A DNA stretch of 64,000 nt, taken from the NCBI GenBank assembly GCA_030052745.1, contig JANBVO010000020.1, positions 62,001 through 126,000 of the forward strand, read 5' to 3'. Below the pieces are notes generated by a model. That model was not told the origin of the DNA. It did not search any database and was given only the letters and a program-made list of their open reading frames with translations. Below, in pieces: positions 35,512 through 46,857 of the stretch. The DNA comes from Pleurostoma richardsiae. Lineage: Eukaryota; Ascomycota; Sordariomycetes; Calosphaeriales; Pleurostomataceae. The position numbers were made by a program, and so were the translations under genes. Every line of letters starts with the position of its first letter. Position 1 is the stretch's first letter.

Positions 35512-36434
35512 GGTGATGATGAAAGGACGGGAGGTCTCAGAGACAATCGGAGACGTCGCGAGTTACTCAAGTGCCCGTCGCATAGACTTTAAAGGTGCAC
35601 ATGGTGCTTGGCCCCGTACATTTACCCTTACCGGCCGTCTGACTGTGGCGTCTCCAAGTAGTCATTGGGCTGGGGACCAAGTCGTCGCGGCGGCCGAATC
35701 CTCCAGCTGACGTGAGAGACAAATGCATTATTGGAGACTTCTGGCGGGCTCTTGTAAGCTGATCACTGTAGATTTGACCCTGAGGTTATGATTCAGAATG
35801 ACTCCCGTACCCAATTGGCGACTAATGCCCGGGATTAGCCTCTTCTGGATAAGACTGCCCCATAAAGGCCCCGATTATCATAGGGCTAGTTGTACGAGTC
35901 GGACATTGTCGTGAAAGATTGTCTACCTAGTTTAGGGAGACGTGTGTGTAACTCGGCGAAAGGATGGAGGGAAGACATGGTTACAATAGTCAACGGGCTG
36001 CCTAAAGCGGCCAAGTGAGTGAACAGAAGCCAGGATACAAGATTTGGGTACCTTGACTAGAACACAACGTCTTAGCACGAGATCAGTAATCGAAAAGGGG
36101 TGATTATTTGCGGCTTACTCGCCAAAGAAGCAGAGGCTGCTGGCTGATCCTCAAGAGTAATGTGCGGCATACGGTGTAAAACCGGGGGCTTTCATCCTAT
36201 TATAATGGGAAACCCGACTCTCATCGTTGAACGTATATTTAAGTCATAGATGGACATGAGTAATTCGAAGCTCAGGACTGGGAGCCATGCATTTCCGGAT
36301 TCATTCATCGTCGTATGGCAATTTCTGGCCTGGAGGCTAACATTTCCGATCGTTCTATGTCCTAAGTTATTCCTATCAGTGGCTACCACCACCCAGACAC
36401 CTTCCGCGAGGACCAGATGCTGCTAGCTAAGCTC
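35512..36434. other. Intergenic upstream of the ATP-grasp-like gene
   Basis: 923 bp with no gene recognised. One CGGAG copy lies at 35548-35552, about 40 bp from the ATP-grasp-like start codon; the far half is the 3' flank of the permease gene. Confidence 0.4.
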
Positions 36435-38228
36435 TCACAATTTACGGCGCCTCAGCACGGCGTTACTTAGGTCCTTCCACTCCCAGACGCCGCTAAACAT
36501 CCTTTCGATCCAACCCTCTGGCTCGGGTTGTACCAAGTCCTCGTAATCATCCACTTCCTTGACCATGCCCTTGAGCCCCAAATCGGCCGTCCCGATCCTC
36601 ACGTATTTCGTCTTCCTGATGAACTTCCATGCGACCGCAGCAATCGGGAACACCGCCAGCAGGGTGTAATCCAGGAAGAACCACTTGATGGAGAAGGGAT
36701 GCAGGACGTCGAAGCCGAGAAAAAACATTGCCAGCACGGCACAGGTAGCCCCGACACATGCCGTGTAGGGCTGGAAGCGACCCTTGTATGGCAGGGTATC
36801 TCGTGATTTACCCTGTCGCTTCAGGTTCAAGAAGAAATGGATGTACGTGATGCACACGCAGAGGTAATTGAACTGGCCGCAGATAGTGCACAGGTCAATG
36901 AAGTAGTTCAGGACTTCCAGCGAGCTCTCGTTAACGCCCATCATGGCCAGAAGGCCCAGGAGTACGCATGCGAGAACTGCGTAGATGGGGATACCGCGCT
37001 TAGTCGTTCTGGAAAATATCCTCGGCGCCCGGCCGGTCTGGCCCATGACGAAGAGGGCACGCGAGGCCGCGTACAGGACACCATTGCCACAGCTGAAGAT
37101 GGACGTCATCATCACGGCGTTGAGCAGATGAGGTAGTCCCGAGATCTCCATCCGTCTCATTGCAATTGTGTACGGCGATGCCGCGCTGGTACCACTACCC
37201 GGGATCGTGCCCGCGATGAAGGCGGCGAGCGTAGGGTCGTTGTACGGTATGACGATGCCGATGCAGAGCGCCGAGCCGGCGAAGAAGAACATGAGACGCC
37301 ACTTGAAGCTGCTGAAGCAGCTAGGAAGGATGCGGCGCGGGGACTTGGTCTCAGCCGCCACAGAACTGGTGTACTCGGGGCCGCAAACGGCGAAGCTGGC
37401 GAGGGACATGCAGCTTATGACTCCCCAGAAGCTGCCCAGGGATCCAGTTGTCAGGTACTCTGCGAATGCACCGGCTATCCGAGCAGAGTCATGTCAGTCC
37501 TATCTATGCCTAGGTATACTTTGCTGATGTGTGGGAGACTCACGGTTGTTCCAGTATCGGAACCCATACGCGTCATGATGCGGATTACAGCCGACCATGG
37601 TGAAGAAGGTGAAGCCAAAGCACAGGAATATCAGGAAAACTTTCCCGATACTCAAGTAGAACTCGGCCTTCCCGAACCACTTGACGCTGAAAACGTTCAG
37701 AATCGTGTACAAAACCAGGCAAATAATGACCGTGGCCTCAATAGGGAACTTGCCCGTCCAGAACGTGATCAAGGCGTGCAACGCAGTGATCTCGGATGGA
37801 ACGAGGAGTGCTTGGCAAAGGAAGAAGGCCCATGACTGGGAGAAAGCAAGCGCCTCGTCGACCCAGTTGGCGGTGAATGTAATGAAAGGGCTAGCCACAG
37901 GGGCGTAGACAGTCATCTCCGCGAAAGTCTCGTTCACACACCACACGTTGAAGCACCACAGAGTATACCCAATGAACAGGCCGGCCGGACCACCATGTGG
38001 AAGCCATGAGCCCATCGTCACGAAGACACCTATCGGCGGACGTTAGCGAAAAGAGAAAGTTGAGGGCCCTGGGCCGGTCGCACTGGTTCCTATGGCACCT
38101 CCGATGGCGAAGAGCTGGACTTCTTTGCCGCCGAGCTTGCGCTCGAGATGCGGCGTCCTCGTTTGCAGGGAGTGCACTTCACCGGAGCCGACGTCGACGC
38201 CGACGGACTTCTCCTCTTCCTTCATCAT
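36435..38228 (-). CDS. Amino-acid permease (APC family, YAT type)
   Basis: Three exons (38228-38084, 38029-37544, 37474-36435) encode 556 residues. The first helix reads LFAIGGAIGTSVFVTMGSWLP, the hallmark of APC amino-acid/H+ symporters. Later motifs include FAEMTVYAPVASPFITFTANWVDEALAF, GFRYWNNPGAFAEYL, and CGPEYTSSVAAETKSPRRILP, the conserved AE(T)xxPR motif. About twelve membrane helices are expected, with cytosolic tails. The introns (54 and 69 bp) are GT-AG; the first has a GTGCGA donor. Start choice: the first of two adjacent ATGs (MMKEEEK). It imports an amino acid or related amine at the plasma membrane; specificity is not readable. Confidence 0.9.
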
Positions 38229-38978
38229 GACAGCCGGTGTGATCTCCCAAATTACACTCAAACTCGTGCTTTGCAGGGTCACTCAAGACGCCGACTCTGG
38301 GGAAGTGTGGGTGAACATGCATCAACCGTAACACACCATGCCTTTCACGCGATCTTCCCGCTTGCTTAAGATAGATTCCGGCCCTCCCTTGCCGCCGGTC
38401 AACGGCTCCCAGCCCGAGGGTCGTCCCCCCTGTCACCGAGATAGATATACTTATCTACAAGATATGATAAGTTACTGACCGGGCGCGTTTATCAGCGTCG
38501 GACCGTCCGACGGTACCTACGCGCGAAGGATCTCTTCTCCACTATCGCGGCGGCAGACGGCCAGCAGCAGCACGCGGCCAACGGCGAGCAGAGCAGAACA
38601 AGGTATCTACAAAGGCCTTCGGGACTGATTCTCGGGCAAAGGACAGCTTAATAAGAGCTTTCCTCTACTGATCAACCCAGGATCAGGAGTAGATGATGCA
38701 GCACGATCCCGGCGTGTGAGTGCTGAACCGTGCAGTGGGAAATATCAAGTACCACCAAGATTCTACAAACCAACTGAAGAACGAAGTGCAGAAATTTGAC
38801 GAGCCCACCGCATATTTGCGACGAGTGTATAAAAGATACCATGAATTTGGCTCACTCGCTCCCCAATCTTCGAAACCTTATGCTAATGGGTTATCAAGTC
38901 CTGGAGACTGATGGCTTGCCCTCTGCTTCTTGCGCCTACCGGCAGTGTACTGAGACAGTCAGTTAGCACTTTCTCTCG
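38229..38978. promoter_or_regulatory. Promoter region of the permease gene
   Basis: 750 bp between the permease start and the stop of the second 2OG oxygenase. It contains a perfect inverted repeat, CGTCGGAC-C-GTCCGACG at 38496-38512, about 270 bp upstream of the permease start. No gene is recognised. Confidence 0.4.
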
Positions 38979-40227
38979 TCACGTCTCGAAGCGAGATTTG
39001 CGTACATCGTACAAGTTGCGTGCAGGATACTTCGCAGGGTTCTCCGGGGATGTGCAGCTGGGTAATACCTGTCCGGAATGAAGAGGATCAGCTTCACGAC
39101 TCTCTCCGCAGGGTGTATTAGCTATTGGGCTCAACCACGTACCCCGACGCTCGCATCCATATTAAAGCCGAAGAAAAACGGGATTGAATATCGCTCCCTT
39201 CCCGTTGCGTTTCGCACACGGTGCACCGTTGAGACAAATCTGTCGTTTGAGACACGTTCTAGAAAGTCCCCGATATTGACGATAAATGTTCCAGGAATGT
39301 ACGGAGCCGGAATATAGATTCCATTCTTGTTGAGGATCTCGAGGCCGCCTACTGGGTCCTGGTTCAAGATTGTGAAGGCTATGCATCGTGTGTTAAGTGA
39401 CTGTCTGTGGGGGAGCCTAGCGCCTTGACAGGGGTAGACATACTCTCAAAATCGGTATGAGCACCGAGACTGTCAGGTTCTTCTGCATTAGGGTGAGTAG
39501 GAAGGTAGTGCTGGAGGATAATAGACACGAATGGCGCAGTAACAAAGTTGTCGAAGTAAGTTTCCTCAGCGCCGAGTCCCAGGGCGAAGGAATGCAGGAG
39601 TTTGCGCGACAGCTTTATCAGCTCTCGCTGGTATTTTAACATCTTCTCCTTGAACTCTGGGGGGTTGGCGGGCCACTGGTTATAGGTGCCTAGGCACATG
39701 GCACGCTGTTCTGGAGTCAACTTAGGTGGGACGGGATCAGTGTCTGGGTCATAACTATAGAGGAAAGACCCCTTCATCACTATTGACTGTCAGCAGTTTG
39801 TTTGGGGTTGGCATTGGCAATCGTGAGACGTACAGACCGGTCCATCTGGTGTCTTCGCAAAGTGCTGGTCGAAACCCCGGAGTTCCTGGTTCTTGTACAC
39901 GTATTCCTGCATCTTGACTTCCGACGGCTGAGCGTGATAACGTCGAGAGAGGTCAAAGACCTCATTCATCAACTCCTGAGATACCCCATGGCCTTTGATA
40001 TACATAAACCCGACTTTCTTGCATACTTCGGCGATCTCATTTGCAACAGCCTGGCGATCTTCTATATTCTCGCTGAAGATGCGGCTAACGTCTACTACTG
40101 GGATCTCGTTGAATGTCTCAACGGCCCTGTCGCCCAGGAGAACCTCGCGCTTATTTTCGCGATGGTTATCTCTGTAGTAGTACTCATAACGTGGAGCCTC
40201 TGTGACGACTGTCGTTGTGGTCGACAT
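38979..40227 (-). CDS. 2-oxoglutarate-Fe(II) dioxygenase, second paralogue
   Basis: Four exons (40227-39834, 39779-39444, 39378-39143, 39068-38979) encode 351 residues. Iron ligands are His239 and Asp241 (GAHTDFE) and His296 (STVHRV); the 2-oxoglutarate clamp is Arg306/Ser308 (RYSIP). The first exon shares the DNHRENKREVLLGDRAVETF pattern with the SHEGSWGHKREVLKGDRA segment of the gene at 426-1750. Both also share EEQRALLHQN/PEQRAMCLGT and the exon layout, so the two are paralogues. Introns are 54, 65 and 74 bp. The last exon restores SVGVLPSCTSPENPAKYP. It is a soluble oxygenase of unknown substrate and lies next to an amino-acid permease. Confidence 0.88.
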
Positions 40228-41171
40228 GATGATAAGACAGTATGTTGCCTCTACTGGACTTGTCGTGGGTTTGGCTGTTAACCGTGGCTTGCTCTTTGCG
40301 ATGACTCCCAAGATGGCCCTATAGTATATAAGTCGGTATCTCCGGCGTCGGCGAAGTTATTCCCTGTAGGCGTCCCTTGCCCGAGTTGGATAATGCATGA
40401 TTGATATGGGTGCGGGGCAGCCAGGTCGCGGGCAATCCAAGATAGGCAACTCACAACTCATAGTCTTTGGTGTTCGGTGAGAAGGATTGCGGACTGTCCG
40501 ATCATTCTTATCTCACCTACAAGATATCGGCAGGATGAACCACTGAGAGTGTGGGATGATCAACCCTGGTCACAGACGTCACAGCGATGTCACGTCCTGT
40601 TTAGCTATCTTCTCAAGTTGCTTTGTATTGTTAATCGCTGTGCTCGGCGCTATCTAATGGTGTTTGAATTTAAGCTTCTTTCACTTTAGAAGGTGCTACG
40701 CAAGGACTAAGTATCTCCTGGGAAATGCAGCCCGGGTCTCGGCCATACCTTGAGTTGAAACGCGGCCACTGTGGATGGGATTTGTTGATAACGTGGTTAA
40801 GCACTAGCAAGATGCCCGCATGGCGAATTTGCGACAAGCATGTCATCAGATACGCCCAAATGTGCTTGACCTCTTGCTCTGTCTTGGTCAACTCAATTTT
40901 CTCTTGTGTTCTTTATATAATTGAAAGGGGTAAGTACTCTTCAGTCATTTGTTAAATAAGGGCAAGATAGCGTATCCGCTCATCGTTGGGGTAAAAGATG
41001 CCAGTTATTCCAGGTCTAGTGAAGATGACCTGATCAATTTTGAGTTTCCGACTGTACTTGTCCAGGCTATCTAATACATGATGGCATCCCAGACGGCAGG
41101 TGACACGAATCTTCAGAATATTTCCAAACCCATGGCATATCTGAGACTGAACGCCTGTTAACTGATAATCT
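40228..41171. other. Intergenic upstream of the second 2OG oxygenase
   Basis: 944 bp. The part near 40320-40350 contains CTCCGGCGTCGGCG, a CGG/CCG-rich site. The far half is the 3' flank of the Pra1-like gene. No gene is recognised. Confidence 0.4.
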
Positions 41172-42173
41172 TTATTCACAATGCACATCGCCGTTGTCGT
41201 GAGTGTGGCATTCCTACGGGAGTCAGCCTTTGGAGATCTGGATTGCGGACACGCCATGTTTCCACTCACCTTAGCAGCTACACTCGTCGCAGACGGCTGA
41301 GCGGTCGTAGTTGTAGTGGGGACCTCCTCCTCTTCCTTTGCCGGCTCCCCCATGCAACCAATTCCAGGGGCAGCGACATCGTAGGCATAGACGTCGACCG
41401 CGAAGTACTGAAGAGCATGAATGTCTCTGGCTGACTGCGCAGGATCGCCCTCGCCCAGCTCAAGAACATCAGTGTACTCTTCAGCTACGTGTTCGACAAC
41501 CATCTCGGCAATCTTTGGGACGTGCAAGACACGGTGGAGGAGATCTGTAGCCCAGAAGGTGTTCAGAGGCGAAGCTGCTACCGTGTAGCCGAGATTGCAC
41601 ATGGAGGACAAGTATCTTCGTGTCTCAAAAGACAAAGCACAGATAACCGTCTCCTGGGTTGCATTACTGCCACGCCAATGTCCACCATAGCCTGCAAGTG
41701 TCAGTATTTAGAGAAACCCACGCAGCTGCTGTTTGTGTTAACCAACCTTCTTGAGTGGCACAGTTGAGATCAGGGTCATCGCAACGGAAGGTCATCCCGT
41801 TCTTGTCTGCAGCGATGATGCGGTCATACCAGCCGATCGGTTCGGCCGTGGAGGAATTCTTGCCAAAGTACTTCTGGACAAACGGCGACTCTCCGCCCCA
41901 GCGGAGGATATGATCCCTTGCGTGCTCCGCGAGGACGACCAGTTCATCTAGGGCCTGTTGTAGCTGATTCCGGAGAGTGCTGTTGCAGGAGTGGTGGATG
42001 GGGAACTGAGGCGTCCCGCCAGCGGCCCAATCATAGACAATAGTCGTGGAAGGGGCTGCTGCCGTTGGAGTAATGGTGGCGGTGTCTCGTCTTTGAATGA
42101 GAGGGGACGCCTGAGAGACGGGCAATAGCAGCATCCAAGGCAATGATGCGAGAAGGCCACGAGGAACCATCAT
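41172..42173 (-). CDS. Secreted Pra1/Zps1/Asp f 2-family zinc-binding protein
   Basis: Three exons (42173-41747, 41691-41270, 41213-41172) encode 296 residues. A hydrophobic signal peptide (LLASLPWMLLLPVSQA) is followed by the family core: CRDDPD-like FRCDDPDLNC, GYGGHWRGSNATQETVIC, and ATDLLHRVLHVPKIAEMVVEH. The very short last exon supplies ECHTHDNGDVHCE, the His/Cys-rich zinc-binding tail characteristic of this group. Members (Candida Pra1, Aspergillus Asp f 2) are secreted zinc scavengers induced by zinc limitation, often beside a zinc transporter gene. No zinc transporter is in this window. A Thr/Glu-rich linker (KEEEEVPTTTTTAQ) precedes the tail. The second ATG, one codon later, is an equally possible start. 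Confidence 0.85.
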
Positions 42174-42808
42174 TTTGGACTGTGTGGAATAGGATACCGA
42201 TAGGTGTCTTGAGCTCCTCAACCCAATTTCTGACGCGAATTGCTGCTGGGCTTTTCAAAGTCACGGCCTCTTCAGCAGTCATCGGGCCTCTTATACTGAT
42301 ACGTTCAAGGACCGAGGTCGTTTAGGGAAACATTCCCTAACCTTGATAATGTGACGAGCATCTGCGCCGAGCCCGACGGCGTCTTTCCTTTGCGCGAAGT
42401 TCTTCGATCAACTTTCCAGCGGTGTGTGCAGTCATGTCTGACTTTTGCTGTTGAGAACCATATCTCGTTGTCGTTTAGATCTGCGGCCAAGCCGCCGAGA
42501 GGTTTAGTATGCTAAGTAGGTGCCTTGGACGGACAAGATGACAATGCCAAGGCAATCATCAAGGTTCTTCGCAATGGCTTTCTCAGAGTATAGTCGTCCA
42601 ACAAGGTGCAAATTTCACGTCCTTCCTCTCCTGGGAGGAAGCTTGGGTAGGTAATTCTGAAAACTCTGCGCTCAGAGAGCTTGGCTGTGACATATTGTAA
42701 TGTGTAAGCCATTCACAAACCCAGATGAAAACATCACCACCTCGGCAGCGACGGGGGTTACAGTGATCGTGTTCTTCGAAGAACAAAATATGTAGGTACA
42801 ATCTCCTT
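42174..42808. promoter_or_regulatory. Promoter region of the Pra1-like gene
   Basis: 635 bp. It contains a perfect inverted repeat, TTAGGGAA-ACA-TTCCCTAA at 42322-42340, about 150 bp upstream of the start codon. This is a candidate operator-like site; whether it is zinc-responsive is unknown. Confidence 0.45.
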
Positions 42809-44559
42809 CTAGGCCCCGGCATGGACAGCGATCTTTACCGACAATTCTTTATCCAGTCCTTTCTCCCCTTGCAAGCTACCAATAGGACCTGAGAAGTCGC
42901 CATTTGTCTTCAGATTACCCAACTCCGCCTTGGTTTGTTCTTCTTTGTGCATCCGGATGGAATCTCCCTCAAACCTAGTTCCGTACTTGAACTTGTGGCC
43001 ATAATGATCAGTTGGGAGTTCCTTCTGTCCCTTGACTCCATACAGGTTTTCTCTTAAGGATCCACCTTCCACCTCGTAGTCGTCCCACATCAATCCACGT
43101 TTCTGCAGCTCGGGAACAAGTAGATCAACAATGTCCTCCTGGCTTCCGGGAGTCGTAACATACGCGATGTTGAAACCGTCCACATCCGCCTCACTGATCC
43201 ACTCTTCAAAGACATCGGCCACCATCTCTGGAGTGCCCACCGGAGCCGGATGGAAACCTCCCAGGGCCATCTTCTCTCCAAGACGGCGAGGGGTCCACGG
43301 ACGCGTGCTGTTGTCGAGCTTGTTAAAATTCTCGAGAAATGAGTGTATGGCTGAATCGCCTGGCTTGCCCGTCAACTCGAAGGTTTCATCCAGTGGGAAG
43401 CGGGACAGATCCTCGCCAGTGTATCCAGAAAATTGTGCCAGTCCGCCGACGACATCAGCGTTCTCAAGGGCGCGTTGGTACTTGGCTTCTGCCTCCTCCA
43501 TAGTTTTGCCAAGAATTGGCGATATTCCGACAAAGAATTTCAGGGACGTCGGGTCTCGTCCTCGAGACGCTGCATCCGCTCGAATTGCTGCAATAGAGCC
43601 CTTAGTCTGGCTCGGAAACATACCCCCTACATAGACGGCCTCAGCATGCTTTGCTGCGAATGCCCGACCGGCTGTGGAAGTTCCGGCCTGGAAGAGGACT
43701 GGCGTCCGTTGGGGCGAGGGATGAAGAGGCGCTAGACCAGAAGTCTTGAGATATTTGCCTGCATAGACAGGAGTAAGACTCAGCTGGAATCATTCGACGC
43801 TGGGTTTAGTCTTGTGATAGAATAGTAAACATACCTTGGTGTTCAATGCGCTTCACCTTCTCGGGATCATATGCGACTCTTCGTTCCCGGTCGAACAGAA
43901 CGGCATCTGGAGCCCAAGAGCTCTCCCATAGCTTGTACATGATGTCCATATACTCGTCGGCCATTGTATAACGCTCGTCGTGTGGCACGACGTCATCATG
44001 GCCCAGTGCTCTAGCCGAGCTCTTACTCCAGCTTGTCACAATGTTCCAGGCGATGCGTCCCTTCGTCAAGTGGTCGAGAGAGGAGAAGGTCCGAGCCAGT
44101 ATGTATGGTGTCAAGTAGCTCGTGCTTGCGGTGACCCCAAATCCCAGCGTTTTTGTTACTGCCGCCATTGCTGGGATGACGGTAAAAGGATCAATCGTGG
44201 CAAAGTGAGCACCGGCGCGGAGCATTGGCGCCGCGGAGCCAGAGTAGATTTCGTGGGTCGTATATCCATCTGCGAGGAAGATGAAGCTAATCTTTCCGCG
44301 CTCGGCTAGTTTTGCGAGGTTAATCCAGTACTCGAGGCTGTCCTTAGTCGTGCCTTTGTCGTCGGGATCCCTTGATACAGCAGAGATTCCCGTTAGCTTT
44401 GTGATCTTCCGTTGCACGCCAGGTCAAAATTGGAAAGAGACAGACAGGCACATAAACATACCTCCATTGTCCCGGTGACATGTGAGATCCGGTACAGCCA
44501 TGTTCGAAAAAATTAAGATAGATCTGCTTTTTTGGCGGTTGCGCTGAGGAGGAAGTCAT
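42809..44559 (-). CDS. FMN-dependent monooxygenase, NtaA/SnaA/DszA family
   Basis: Three exons (44559-44462, 44370-43835, 43758-42809) encode 527 residues of the luciferase-like TIM-barrel fold. Typical segments are YLNFFEHGCTGSHMSPGQWR, WINLAKLAERGKISFIFLAD, TSTSYLTPYILARTFSSLDH, GRIAWNIVTSW and VLFQAGTSTAGRAFAA. The C-terminal part has VGTPEMVADVFEEWISEADVDGFNIA. These two-component enzymes need reduced FMN from a separate reductase and oxygenate or cleave nitrogen- or sulfur-containing compounds such as nitrilotriacetate, dibenzothiophene sulfone or pyrimidines (RutA). A flavin reductase-like gene lies 9 kb away in the same block. It is divergent from a medium-chain reductase. Introns are 91 and 76 bp. 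Confidence 0.92.
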
Positions 44560-45055
44560 AGTGATACTGAGAGCTAACCTAAAACAAGAGGCAGTATCGA
44601 TTAAGGGTGGGCAGAACCAGAGACAGCTATGCATCAGCGTGGCTATATTTGCAGACGGGTACACCCGGCCCTGCTTATGGTTATTCTGGAGCATTGCAAT
44701 TCCAATTGGATTGAATACTGAGGCCCGGAATAATCGTGCCATGCGTGCCGACGGATGCATTCCGACGGGAGATGGGTCTACAAACGCTGTGGAACCGTTG
44801 GACTCCCAGGAGTGTCAGTCTCCGCCGGGAACCCATAGCTAGCCGGAAACGTGGAATGCCTCCAGTACCAACGACGTTAAGACTTTCTGCGCCATATCAT
44901 CAACTCGAATGTGTATAGTTGCTGGGGCATATAGGGATATGCAGTCTGAGGCCCTTCAGAGGATATGATACCGTACAGGTCACTCAACTCACCTCAGAAC
45001 TTCTATTTGCCTCTTTCCTTCAACAAAAGAAAATGCCGCAAAATCATAGGAAAAC
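44560..45055. promoter_or_regulatory. Divergent promoter, FMN monooxygenase / reductase, with tandem CCGACGG
   Basis: A 496-bp spacer between outward-facing starts. CCGACGG occurs twice, 14 bp apart (44748-44754 and 44762-44768). Each copy is CCG-N1-CGG, and the pair also forms CGG-N7-CCG. A TTCCGACGGG matching the second copy is found upstream of the AtuA gene (46553-46562). Binding by the local Zn2Cys6 factor is inferred. Confidence 0.5.
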
Positions 45056-46321
45056 ATGGTCTCGTCAGGACCAACGGAACTGGAGGAGGCTTTTCGTACT
45101 CTTGAAGAAGTTGCGGCCGGGATTAACAGTGATCGATGGAGTATCATCATCAATTGCATCTGACACCACCATACCAACATCGGTGGAAAAGACACCAGCC
45201 TATTTGGTTCAAGAGGTCGCACTGCCTCACGCTCAAAGAGCACTGGTGGTGGCGTCAAAAGGGAAGTACGAAATACGTGACGACTTCCCTATGCCCACCA
45301 TCAGCGAAGACGAGATTATGATCAAGGCCTGCTATACCGGCTTGAATCCCATCGACTGGAAAAGCGTCGACTACAATTTCTGTCTACCGACCTTCCCTTG
45401 GGTAAGCGCTTACAACCTCTGCCGGCAACTTGAAAGCTGACCTGAAGATGACAGGTCACTGGCCGAGAAATGTCCGGAATTGTCGAGAAGGTTGGAAGTG
45501 CCGTCGATAGCTTCAGACCCGGCGACAAAGTTTGGACAAGCACGTATTATCGCGATATTCGAGCCGGTTGCTTCCAGCAATATGTTGTTGTGCCTTCACA
45601 TACTGTATCACCAGTTCCTGCCCAGGTACCGCTCGAGTCAGCTGCGTGCCTTGGAGTTGCAGCGTTGACAGCTGCCATGACGCTTTGGAGTTGGCTGTGC
45701 GTGCCGCTCCCATCAACTCTGCGATCAGATTTCTGCGCATCCCATGGCAGTGATGACGAGTGGACTCTTATTTGGGGTGGCTCAACCATAACCGGTCAGT
45801 TCGCTACGCAACTGGCGGTCTTGAGCGGCTTGAAGGTCATCACGGTCAACTCTATCGATACCAAGCCTCTTTCAGAGAAGCTTGGAGCGAGCCACGTAGT
45901 CGTACGCGATGGAAAGACTGAAGAGGAGCTGGTGTATGAGATTCAGTCTGTCACCGGCGGGCGCGTCACCCGAGCCATAGATGTCGTCGGACCGTACACG
46001 GCATCAGTTCTCCTTCGGGCCGTTTCCGGAGGTCTTCCAGTGGATTTTGCTCCCCTTGCTTTCCTCTACCCCACGCAAGAGTTGCCCTCGAACGTTACCG
46101 CGCACACTGTTGAGATGAAGCGCTTTGTTTTAGACAAGTCATGTTCATGCTATGCACAGGAGTTGAATCGCCTCCTCGAGGTGGGGAAGCTAGCTCTCCC
46201 AGAGATTACGGTCCTCGAAGGTGGGTTGAACAGCATACCTGCTGGGCTGGAGTTGCTCAAAAAGGGTAACATGGCGGGAAGAAAGCTTGTAGCACGGGTG
46301 GAAAGCGCGTGCGATGCATAA
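45056..46321 (+). CDS. Medium-chain dehydrogenase/reductase, enoyl reductase-like
   Basis: The core is certain: RALVVASKGKYEIRDDFPMP, GLNPIDWKSVDYNF, GREMSGIVEKVGSAVDSFRPGDKVW and a Rossmann segment with LIWGGSTITGQFATQLAVLSGLKVITV. This is the trans-enoyl reductase/LovC-like branch without the zinc ligands of alcohol dehydrogenases. The 5' end is ambiguous. My preferred model is three exons (45056-45140, 45199-45401, 45455-46321; 384 residues) starting MVSSGPTELEEAFRTLEEV and using a 58-bp intron with a CTGAC branch point. The alternative starts at 45033 and reads straight through to 45401, giving 411 residues with a less protein-like N-terminus. NAD(P)H-dependent reduction of a C=C or C=O bond is expected; substrate unknown. 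Confidence 0.82.
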
Positions 46322-46857
46322 GAACATGCTGAGGAGCCTCAGCTGTAGCATCTTCAGTCATCACTAAAGCCATAGAATTTAATGATTGCCAGCTTGGCTC
46401 ATTCAATTTCACCTATCTACGCGATCCGATAGTGGTCATGTCTTTGAGAATGCTGTTAACCGTTAAAGGAGCATAGTAAAACACCGAAACATCGAAAGTA
46501 GGCTTTCTCGGTAAGCTCTACGTCCTGAGCTGAAACTATAGAATTTCCGACGTTCCGACGGGCCTCTTCCGATGATAAATTACCGAAGCCATCGGCAGCA
46601 ACCTCGCCGACAAGCTCCACCCACATCATCGGAACGCTGGGGACAACAACCTTGTACGCTAGCTCTCCAGCATATCGGGAGTTACACGTATGCCGTAACC
46701 AGTAGGGGCTCTTCTTGCCTCTTTATGGAGGAGAGCAGATGGTAATTGGTGACTGTACCTCGGTCTCGAAAGAAGTCTCGTAGATTGTGAACTTGTTGTA
46801 CATCACGAGAGAGCCAAATGCAACATCACCTTGTACCTAGTGTGACACAGACATCTC
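46322..46857. promoter_or_regulatory. Promoter region of the AtuA/DUF1446 gene
   Basis: 536 bp with no gene. It contains CCGACGT at 46547-46553 next to CCGACGG at 46555-46561, about 300 bp before the start codon. Confidence 0.45.
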
